From a virus, in IMG/VR virus record IMGVR_UViG_3300043420_001884, positions 1 through 36,093 of that record: 36,093 nucleotides of DNA, one strand, 5' to 3'. Positions 24,066 through 33,200 of this stretch are shown here, in pieces (positions within the stretch are counted from its first letter, which is position 1; each line of letters starts with the position of its first letter). A program made the translations under genes and the position numbers. The notes under the pieces were generated by a model. The model was given only the letters and a program-made list of their open reading frames with translations. It did not search any database and was not told the origin of the DNA.

Positions 24066-25640
24066 TTAGAATTCCAAGATAATTTTTACGTCTTCCTTTT
24101 GTCGGGGGTTTCTACCAACCAGAGGTCTATTATCAATATAAATGATATCACCCGTAGAGTTATTTATCTCCGGACTTGAGAGTCCATTTGTAAACTGAGA
24201 TGCTAAATTAATTATCTGACCATTTATAGTTGTGCTGATTCCACTAAAGTTTAAATCAATAGTTCCCGTAAATCCACTTGGAGTTGTTATTGGGTCTGTT
24301 GTTGGAGCAATTTCAATTACTTCGTTTCCTTTTTTAGAAATATTAATATAATCGGTTTCATCGATTCCGCTAGAAAAATATAATGATCTATCTTTAAAAT
24401 ATTTTAATACTTTAGTAGTTGTATCATAAGATGCAACGTATCCTACAGCTTCATATCCTGTAGAAGTTATTTGTTGAGTTAATTTTTCACCAAGAGTAGG
24501 AGTTCCATTGGTATCTAGAAATTTAATTGAATATAAATTTGAAAATTGATTTTCTGAATAAATCTCACTTGAGGAAAATTTTGTTGGATTTTTTAAAATT
24601 CCAATTTGAGAAAACTGAGTATTTGTTGGAAAATCTCTAGTTGAATCATCAAATCTTGCATAAAATAAAACTCTATCGGCACCAAGTTCTTTATATAAAT
24701 CATAACCATGACCAAATGATGGTGGAATTATGGGGATTAATTTTGCGGGATTTGGAATACTATTTGCAGGCTGTAAAGATCCAAGATCAACTAAACCATA
24801 TGTGTAACCACTGCCACCAGATGTTACTGTAGCTGATATTATATTTCCAGATGAATTCACTTCAATGTATACTTTAGCACCAGTTCCATCTCCAATTATA
24901 TTTACTTCACCCGAAATATACCCAGATCCAGAATTTTCAATATATACTTTTTTTATTTGATTATTATTTTCTCTAGAATCTGCATTTTCTCTCATTGCAA
25001 CAATTTGAGAATCTGTAGATGTTTCCCAATTATTGGGCAAAGTTATATATTCAGTTGAATCAAACTTTACAATGTCACTTGGGGGGATTGTAAATAGATA
25101 TTTCCAAATATAGCCATCACCACTTTCCCCAGCTTTGGATGGTTCTAAATCTGTAAAAGACGGTTCATCTTGAGAAGCATTTCCAGATGGATTCAATCCT
25201 GAAGAACCATTATCTAAGCATAGATAGACTTGATACTCAGAATTTACAACATAATAGTTTGCATCATATAAACGTGATTTTTTTGTAACTGGTGTTAAAT
25301 TTATGCTACTATAATCATGCCTATAAAAATCATATTTTACACCTCTCTTCCAATTCACTCTTCTAACAGCTCTTCTCACATTAGATAATGAAACTCTTTT
25401 CCCAAAGAGAATGGTATCTTTATAGTGATTAGAATATGCATCATTATCTATAGGATTTGGAACAATAGTTCCAATAGATCCTGGTAAATTTGTTTGCCAT
25501 TCAGAATCTCTACCAAAGAAATCTTTGTTAGGATTTACTAACCCAAGGAAAATATAGTAAGTATTGGAACTATCTTCAACGGAGCTAATAAAATTATTTG
25601 TATTGTTTATTCTAAATTGGTCGGTGATTATAGCAGACAT
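24066..25640 (-). CDS. 8: Baseplate wedge protein gp8
   Basis: In T4, gp8 dimers are part of each of the six baseplate wedges. This protein is 524 aa against 334 in T4. Two matches are convincing: GDGYIWKYLFTIPP (174-187; T4 GDGYVWEYLFEIPP) and the C-terminus YIDNRPLVGRNPRQKEDVKI, ending in ILEF (T4 YMENRPPIIMAMDQTEEINI, ending in LFTF). The extra residues include two GxGY beta repeats at about 237-290 (NSGSGYISGEVNIIGDGTGA and SGGSGYTYGLVDLG), inserted between the family's conserved ends. A perfect TATAAATA octamer lies only 19 nt upstream of the ATG. Confidence 0.93.
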   Translation of the reverse strand: MSAIITDQFRINNTNNFISSVEDSSNTYYIFLGLVNPNKDFFGRDSEWQTNLPGSIGTIVPNPIDNDAYSNHYKDTILFGKRVSLSNVRRAVRRVNWKRGVKYDFYRHDYSSINLTPVTKKSRLYDANYYVVNSEYQVYLCLDNGSSGLNPSGNASQDEPSFTDLEPSKAGESGDGYIWKYLFTIPPSDIVKFDSTEYITLPNNWETSTDSQIVAMRENADSRENNNQIKKVYIENSGSGYISGEVNIIGDGTGAKVYIEVNSSGNIISATVTSGGSGYTYGLVDLGSLQPANSIPNPAKLIPIIPPSFGHGYDLYKELGADRVLFYARFDDSTRDFPTNTQFSQIGILKNPTKFSSSEIYSENQFSNLYSIKFLDTNGTPTLGEKLTQQITSTGYEAVGYVASYDTTTKVLKYFKDRSLYFSSGIDETDYINISKKGNEVIEIAPTTDPITTPSGFTGTIDLNFSGISTTINGQIINLASQFTNGLSSPEINNSTGDIIYIDNRPLVGRNPRQKEDVKIILEF

Positions 25641-25658
25641 TATCCAAAGTTTTTTTTA

Positions 25659-25666
25659 TATTTATA
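25659..25666 (-). promoter_or_regulatory. Candidate late promoter of gene 8 (TATAAATA)
   Basis: This is a perfect octamer directly after the stop codon of the 1532-aa gene (25668-25670). It is only 19 nt from the gene 8 ATG, so the leader would be very short, about 10-15 nt. The match is exact and intergenic, but the spacing is tighter than for the others. Confidence 0.5.
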
Positions 25667-25667
25667 T

Positions 25668-28600
25668 TTAAATTATAGATCTTTTAATCGCACCACTATC
25701 CCTTAATCCATAGCCTCTTCTTTGGACGATTGGAAATGTTGATAAATCCCCAACTTCCATTCCTTTAACATTAAACGACAATTTATTATTTGAGGTCCTT
25801 GAAAATCCAGTAATTTTGCCCCAATTTAAATATCCAACGGGATATGTATAACTAAACGTTGATAATCCGGTAACATTTGTTGATGATAAAATGTTACAGA
25901 TAATTGTTCCAGAAATTGTATCAATTGAATGAATATAATATATATTGTTTAAGCCAATTGTTCCTATTCCAATAATATCATTATCTGATGTATCAATTGA
26001 CGTTATTCCATTTCCTATTGTAGTTCCGTTAATATATACTGGATAGCCAACTTGCAATAAAGAATACTCATTAAATTGCGATATATCCATATAAAATTTC
26101 ATCGCTAAGGGAACACCAATACCAGAAGTGGTAGATATTGAGGTTATTCCTATAGTTGATCCCAAAATATTTTTAGCATCACTTATTAACTCAGTATAAA
26201 ATTTTGGTGCTTCAATTATAATTTTTGGTGGGTCTGTACTAGTATACCCTAACCCAGGATTTAATAATGTAAATGGATAATTTACACTTCCATTTGTAAC
26301 AGATACTATTCCTACAGCAGTGATTTGCTCTATAGCTGAGTTAACTTCTTCTGAAGTTGAAAATTCAGTTATGCCAAGATCCAAATTTGTAATTCCTATT
26401 GATAATACATCTGGTTTGGAAAATTTGACATTGGCAAAAGTTCCTATATAACCACTTCCAAAATTATCTATAATTATTTCAAAAACTGTTCCATCACCAG
26501 AAACTAATGCAGTACCACCTGCAGAAATATATTCATTGTTCTCATCATAGATAATAAAATCAAAATTATTGTAGCTATTATTGTCAAATGAATTGTCATA
26601 TAAAAATAAACTAACATCATCTACAAATATTTCATTATCATAAATTGAAAAGTCTTTAATGACTCTTGATGTTGGATATATTTGCGTTTCTATAGAATCT
26701 CGACTTTTTGAAATAATACTGTTATTAATTATTAAATCTCTTTTTTGCTTTATCCAAGAAATTGGGCGATAATTTTTATCATCAATTCCAGTCCCAACAT
26801 ATATTGAGGTCTCAATTCTATCTGAGCCAGCTATATCTGTGATATATCTAGTATCTTGTTCATATGACTCAAAATAATTTGAATCTGAAGTCGATAAGTT
26901 ATTTCTAAGAACTTTAACACGATCTCCAATTTTTAAAGTTTCTGCTGCATTAACTATAGTGGAATCTACATTTGCTGTTCCAACATAAAAGAATACTGAT
27001 ATATTATCTTCAGGACTTGGTGGCTCACTAAAAGAAAATGATGTTCCGCCTGAAAATTCATAAGCTTCTCCTGGGGACTGTAAAACTCCATTTACAAATA
27101 TCAATAATAGTGATGCCATATCAATTAACTGGGAATCTTGTGATTCTTCATTAATTTGAAAGCTCAATAGTTGAGAATTATAAAATAATGGAAATCTAGT
27201 TCTAACACCGTCCTGGAAATTTTTTATACTATCAATATAGTTTAATTCCCCAAAATTCCATAATGCAAATGAATCATTAAATACATCAAGAACTGTCAAT
27301 TCAAATTCTTTTATAGGACTTGCCAACCCAGCTGCAGTTACCAATCCAACAGGTTTTATAATGTCACCTCTTCTAAATCCATATCCAGGTCTTGCTATTT
27401 TAAAATTTGATACTAAAAATGTTGTAGAGCCAATTCCTGAAGTATTACTTGGACTTAATTCAAGACTTACTAGTAGTCCATTTCCAGTTTCTGTTGTTTC
27501 ACCAATTCCAAGTCTAGATACCCCAATAACTGGAAGATTTTCATAAGATGGTGATGGTATAATAATCTTTGGAGAAGTGTAGCCACTTCCACCATCAATA
27601 ATATTAAATGCGAGTGATCCTCCAGCACCAACAGAAACCTGAATATCTGCATTATTGCCAGAATGACCACCTTCATCTACAATCTCAATAAAAATAGGCT
27701 CTCTATAACCAGATCCATAGGAGCCAAATTCAACTTCTGTTGTAATATCTATAATTTGTCCTCCACTAACAACTGCAGTTACTGCAGCACCAGCTAATGG
27801 TGCATATCCTAATCCATTTGTTGATCCCAAAGAAACAATTAGACCACCTCTTGGAAGTTGATTTTGATTTACATCAGACTCTGAAATTATTATTTGACCA
27901 TTTGAAGAAGTTATTCCAGTAAAGGAAATTGTAGTTATTCCAGATAATGAATCTTCTGTTATTTCAAAATTATTATTTGGATTATTTTCGGTAGTTGGAG
28001 TCTGAAATATGCCATTAATTAATAATAATCCATTTCCACCATCAGTACCCAATCCAACAGTATTTTGACCTAATGATGTTATTTTATAATCTGTATCCAA
28101 TCCATTAAAACTTTCTGATATATCGTCGAAAATTATATTTCCATCGTAATTATCTCTTAAAAATACTCTTCCAGAAAATTCTGATTTGGCACGTTCTAAA
28201 TTAGCAAAATCTTCATTTTCTGCCAATAAAGAACTTCCTCTTGGGGCAACAGAAAAGTAAATGGAATTTTCTACGATATTATATGATCCTCTATAAATCC
28301 TTGAGTTTGTTCCATCTAAATGGGAAGAAGCGATAGAGCCAACAGAACCCCTAATTACTTCAACTAAAGGAATATCACCACTAAATGATATTGGGCCAAT
28401 ATTAGTAGTCCCCAATCCAACGTTACTAATAAACATATATTCATCATCAATTTTTAGTAAATCTTTTGGATTTACACTAGCAATACCACTTAAAGAAAAT
28501 ATTGTAGTAGCTGCCCCAATTTGACCACCATTTCCTTCTAAATTATATTCAAGAGAAGTATATAAAATTGGATATTGGATCAAATCATTAACTGAAATTA

Positions 28601-30266
28601 TAGTTTTTTCATTTTTCTTATACATCTCAAGCTGATGAGAGTTTCCTTCTCCACTAGAAGTAAACGTTACATAAATTCCGGCTTGTGCATAATCTTTTCT
28701 TGTAGATAATCTAAATTGGTCTGGATTTATTTTTATTACATAAACTTCTTCTGGCAATTTATCAGTCACTATACCTACTGAATTTAAAGTTGCTCCAATA
28801 CCTAATGGCTGCTCTCCAACATTTGCAAAAGTAGATTTTGGTGTATATATTAATCTTTCATAATTACTAAAGAAATGGTTTTTAATTGTAAAGATGCCAC
28901 TTTCTTTATTTAAAATTATATTACTATTTGGATTAAATCTTTTTGAAAAAATTGAAACTCCATTATTATAAATTCCAAATTCAACTTTATCCACTTGAGA
29001 TGAATTAATTCCGTAATATATTGAACTTTTTATAGATTCTGAATTAGGGAAATATGATAAATTATCATATACATTAAAAAAGTCCGCCTCAGTGTAAATT
29101 TTTTCATTAAATGATAATACTTGTACTTGTCCCGTTACATCTGCGTTAGGATAAAAATATAAAGTTAAATCATTGCCAGAATATTGTCCAGAAAATGTTC
29201 CAATTCCGTTAGTACTTCCGATAGATAAAAATGGGTACTGGCTAACATTTACATTATTATTTCCCTGCACCGTAAGTAACTGGTGCATAGCCATACCTTC
29301 TGCAGAATCAATTTTTACAATAGATTTTACTGTTGTAAAATCATTTTTATTGATAGTAAATACTTCTATTGGATTTGGAGAAACCCCTAAAAATACTTGA
29401 GAGTCGTAAATTGCCGATCTCTCAGATCCCTCTGGTTGGTCGTCAGCTAAAAATCTATAAGTTCCTACTCCAACAGAGTCATCATTAAATAAAATATTTC
29501 TACATCTAATTGATATTGGATTACTTGAATTATTTTCATAATCAACTTTTAATTGATTATTATCAATATATGCACTAAATGATCCTATAAATCTTGAGTT
29601 AAAATTATCTAAATCATCAAAAAATAATTCTGTTATATATGCATCAGTACCATCATGGACAACATATAGTTCTACATAATTTTTCCATTCTAAAGTACTA
29701 TCAATTAAATTTACTGAAAGATGTAAAGAATTGGTAATGGTTTTATCTAAATTGACTATTGATAGTGTACTTCCAGAAGGAACATTACCATTAAAAGCAG
29801 ATAAATCCACAAATCCAATTGAAACTTTATTTGTAGATGATAATCTAGTCAAAAAGTTATTTTGAATTATTTTTATATTATAATCATAATCATATGGATT
29901 ATCTGGATAAAATTGCAAATACATACCACCAAAGCTATCAATTGTAGCTTCAATATTTGCAATTGGGGTATTATTTATAGACGTAATTGAATTTTTAATT
30001 AAATTAAAAATGTTAGATTGGTCATTTAAGGTTATAATTTCTGAAGCCTGAAAAAACTGACCAGTAGAATCAACAACCTGAACTAAAAATCTATTAAAAT
30101 TATTATTTGGATCTATAGAAATTGTGCTTACATACTCATCTCTATTAGACTCTGAGCTAGAAAATTCACCACTTATGTCGTCAATTGTTAATGCCCTATT
30201 AGTTAGCACTTCAACATAATCTGTCAATTTAGTATTTTTTAATTTTAAAAACTTTGATTTTGCCAT
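25668..30266 (-). CDS. Giant baseplate or tail structural protein, 1532 aa
   Basis: The gene sits immediately before gene 8, where T4 carries gene 7, so a wedge-associated role is inferred from position. The N-terminus, KFLKLKNTKLTDYVEVLTNR and LTIDDISGEFSSS, and the C-terminus, STFPIVQRRGYGLRDSGAIK, resemble large structural proteins of marine T4-like phages that I remember. The middle is almost all beta strand with at least five GxGY-type units, for example GGSGYTSPKIIIPSP and NPGLGYTSTDPPKIIIEAP. No enzymatic motif is visible. The start follows the upstream giant gene's stop by 17 nt, in another frame. The two may be halves of a protein that is one chain in relatives. Confidence 0.78.
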   Translation of the reverse strand: MAKSKFLKLKNTKLTDYVEVLTNRALTIDDISGEFSSSESNRDEYVSTISIDPNNNFNRFLVQVVDSTGQFFQASEIITLNDQSNIFNLIKNSITSINNTPIANIEATIDSFGGMYLQFYPDNPYDYDYNIKIIQNNFLTRLSSTNKVSIGFVDLSAFNGNVPSGSTLSIVNLDKTITNSLHLSVNLIDSTLEWKNYVELYVVHDGTDAYITELFFDDLDNFNSRFIGSFSAYIDNNQLKVDYENNSSNPISIRCRNILFNDDSVGVGTYRFLADDQPEGSERSAIYDSQVFLGVSPNPIEVFTINKNDFTTVKSIVKIDSAEGMAMHQLLTVQGNNNVNVSQYPFLSIGSTNGIGTFSGQYSGNDLTLYFYPNADVTGQVQVLSFNEKIYTEADFFNVYDNLSYFPNSESIKSSIYYGINSSQVDKVEFGIYNNGVSIFSKRFNPNSNIILNKESGIFTIKNHFFSNYERLIYTPKSTFANVGEQPLGIGATLNSVGIVTDKLPEEVYVIKINPDQFRLSTRKDYAQAGIYVTFTSSGEGNSHQLEMYKKNEKTIISVNDLIQYPILYTSLEYNLEGNGGQIGAATTIFSLSGIASVNPKDLLKIDDEYMFISNVGLGTTNIGPISFSGDIPLVEVIRGSVGSIASSHLDGTNSRIYRGSYNIVENSIYFSVAPRGSSLLAENEDFANLERAKSEFSGRVFLRDNYDGNIIFDDISESFNGLDTDYKITSLGQNTVGLGTDGGNGLLLINGIFQTPTTENNPNNNFEITEDSLSGITTISFTGITSSNGQIIISESDVNQNQLPRGGLIVSLGSTNGLGYAPLAGAAVTAVVSGGQIIDITTEVEFGSYGSGYREPIFIEIVDEGGHSGNNADIQVSVGAGGSLAFNIIDGGSGYTSPKIIIPSPSYENLPVIGVSRLGIGETTETGNGLLVSLELSPSNTSGIGSTTFLVSNFKIARPGYGFRRGDIIKPVGLVTAAGLASPIKEFELTVLDVFNDSFALWNFGELNYIDSIKNFQDGVRTRFPLFYNSQLLSFQINEESQDSQLIDMASLLLIFVNGVLQSPGEAYEFSGGTSFSFSEPPSPEDNISVFFYVGTANVDSTIVNAAETLKIGDRVKVLRNNLSTSDSNYFESYEQDTRYITDIAGSDRIETSIYVGTGIDDKNYRPISWIKQKRDLIINNSIISKSRDSIETQIYPTSRVIKDFSIYDNEIFVDDVSLFLYDNSFDNNSYNNFDFIIYDENNEYISAGGTALVSGDGTVFEIIIDNFGSGYIGTFANVKFSKPDVLSIGITNLDLGITEFSTSEEVNSAIEQITAVGIVSVTNGSVNYPFTLLNPGLGYTSTDPPKIIIEAPKFYTELISDAKNILGSTIGITSISTTSGIGVPLAMKFYMDISQFNEYSLLQVGYPVYINGTTIGNGITSIDTSDNDIIGIGTIGLNNIYYIHSIDTISGTIICNILSSTNVTGLSTFSYTYPVGYLNWGKITGFSRTSNNKLSFNVKGMEVGDLSTFPIVQRRGYGLRDSGAIKRSII

Positions 30267-30275
30267 TATTGTTAA

Positions 30276-30283
30276 ATTTTATA
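30276..30283 (-). promoter_or_regulatory. Possible weak late promoter before the 1532-aa gene (TATAAAAT)
   Basis: The minus strand reads TATAAAAT in the 17-nt gap between the two giant genes, with two mismatches to the late octamer. It lies only about 10 nt from the ATG, so it could easily be chance in AT-rich DNA. Confidence 0.2.
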
Positions 30284-33200
30284 TTAATTTGAAAGGATGT
30301 TGGCATCAACAACTAGATCAAAATAATTAATAGTATCAACCCTAACTTCATTTATATTATCATTTATAATACTCAATTGAGACTCTATTGCAGTACTTAT
30401 TCCACTACGATCTCTTACTTGAACCGATGTTATAAATTCAGTGTCTGCGAAATTTTTTAATCCACTTGTATGTAGCATATTATTGACAATAGATTCTATT
30501 GAATCCCATTCTTTAGTACTTTTTATGCTATATGAAAGATTTTGATAATAATCATTATCTGATATTACCTGAGTACTTTCATTTAACTTTCCAATATTAT
30601 CAAACCATCCAAGTCTTTCACTACTATAAGAAGATATATTAAATTTTTCATTAGAAACATTAAAATCACTTACAACACCTTCAATATACGATTCTTTTCC
30701 TCTGATAATTTCATTTTTGGAAAGTTCATATGTGCCACTTAACCGCAAAAATGTTCCAGATTCATATTTTACATTCAAATCTCTTTCTTCAAAGCCATAT
30801 CCAATATCAGTATATATTGATTCGCCAATGAAAAATTTGCCCGGTGTTTGAATAACTTCAAATCTTGGATAATCATCATAATTTATTATTGCAGCAAATG
30901 AGTCTTGAATTGTCTTTGCAATACCTGGATTATTTGTAAATGATGATATATCATATATAAGTTTTCCTGGGTTTGAACCCGATTCATAAAATGATACCTC
31001 AAAAAATTGATATCCATAGTCCGATGAATTAAATCCATCTCCACCAGATCCATATTTTTGTATTCCTTCTACAAAAATCTTATCACCAGTAGAAAATGGA
31101 TCGGTTGAGAAACCGGCTATTGGTGTTGTTAATATACATGTGACAATACCAGAATTAGAGGATTGAATTTCTGATATTGATATACCATTAGTATTATTAA
31201 TTGTTTTAATTGTGACTGGAGTTGATGGTAACTGCTTTGGTGATACATCTACATCAATACTTCCAATAGATAACCCGGACAAATTAGCAATTAAAATTCC
31301 AGTATCTATAGTTTCAAGTGTTTCCGTGTTTATAACTACTACATCTGGAGGATTTAAATATTTGTTTCCCCCATATATGACATTTATAGAGTTAATAGTT
31401 TCGGAATTCTTGAGTGTAATAATATATGGTATTGCTGCAGTAGGTCGTAAAGTTTTGTCTGAAGGATAATCAAACCCATTAGTTACAATTTTAATGTCTT
31501 TTGCAAGACCAATATCTTTAGACTGCGGAACTATATAAGCTCCAATTCCGTTAGAGGAAGAACTGACACCCGCAAAAGTTGGAATATAATCATATTCATT
31601 TCCACTAGAATATATTTTTATATTTTTAATTGATCCTTCAGAAGATTTTGAATTTGTTTTATATTCTAATAGATCACAATCATCTTTAGTATATGCCAAT
31701 ACTTCTGGTTTTTTGTAAAGAGATATACTAAATGATGTAGATCCTGCACCTAAAGTATTGTATACAGAATAAGAGCCATTATAATTACTATCAATAAATT
31801 CTATTTTAGAATAATCTGGATCAGTTTTATCCGCAATAATCCCAATTCCAAAACTATCTAAATTATAAAATAAATTTTTAGGAACATCATCAGAATATTT
31901 TAATGTTAAAGATGCATTAGGTGTAACACCCGGTATCCCAACCCGCAAAATATTAAAACTTGAATCCGCATCTATTAGTATAAATTGTTTATTAAAACTA
32001 TTATCATAATATAAATTTAATTCATATCCAGCCAATGATGGGTCTGATAAGTCAAATACTAAATTATTATTTTTAATAACACTCAATTTTGGATTAATTT
32101 CGCTGATAGTCTGTCCATTTCCACCAACAGTATTAATATTGACTGTATTTGGTTTATCTAAAAATGCATCATTATAAGTTTCACATAATTTGAAAGAATT
32201 ATCATCAATTTTTAAAATATAATAAATTCCAATGTTTAGTCCAGAAGCCACAGAATCGGAACTATCGTAATAAACTTTTTGGCCAGTTTTGTATCCATGA
32301 GAATTATATGATATAGTATTATTTGTTATGTTTATTCCTGAACTTATATTTCTTTCATTTAAAAGTATTAATTTATTTGAAATATTATATTTTACATAAA
32401 ATATCGTTGATGATGCACCGGAAGAGCTTGGTTTAATTGAAAGAGATATTTTATCATTCCGTGTTAAATTATGTTGAGTTTTTGTAACTACTTTTGATTT
32501 AAATCTTTCAATATTACAATACTCTTGTGTATAATCAGTTCTTAAATTATAGTAATAACTATCAAATCCTGAATAAGTAAAAAATAATCCTTTGGAGGTG
32601 GATGTTAAGCCAACATTAGTTACTATACCAATATAGTCTTTAGAATAATTTATTACATACAATTCTTGCTGGTCGCCACTAATTGGAATATTAAATGACG
32701 AATCACCAGGCGTATTTCTAACTGTAAATTTTCCGAAAGGACCTAAATTTGGAGGAACTGATAAAATTACTTTATCATTAGTTTTAAATGGGTGATTTGG
32801 TAAGAAAATTGCTTGTGTTGGGACATTTGCTTTATACTGAACATCATTAATATAATATAATATTGGTTTTGTAATTCCAGGAGTTGTTCCAACGCCTATA
32901 GTTTCTGTTGGATTAAAATAAACTATCTCATTTAATTTTGAATCAAAGAAATCACTTTCAAAATCTATTGTAAAGCTATTTGGGAAAAAATTGACTAAAG
33001 TAGAGCTAGTATGGGCAGCTCCAGAAATTACTCTGGATACTCTAAGAGCCGATAATGATTCATATACATTGAGGACACCAAAAATCTCATTTTCAATATT
33101 TAAGCTACTTCCTACAGATATATTTTCTGGAATATATGACAGAGATATTGTAGTAACAATCCCAGTTGTAGAAAAATCTCCAATATCTTTATTCAAATAT

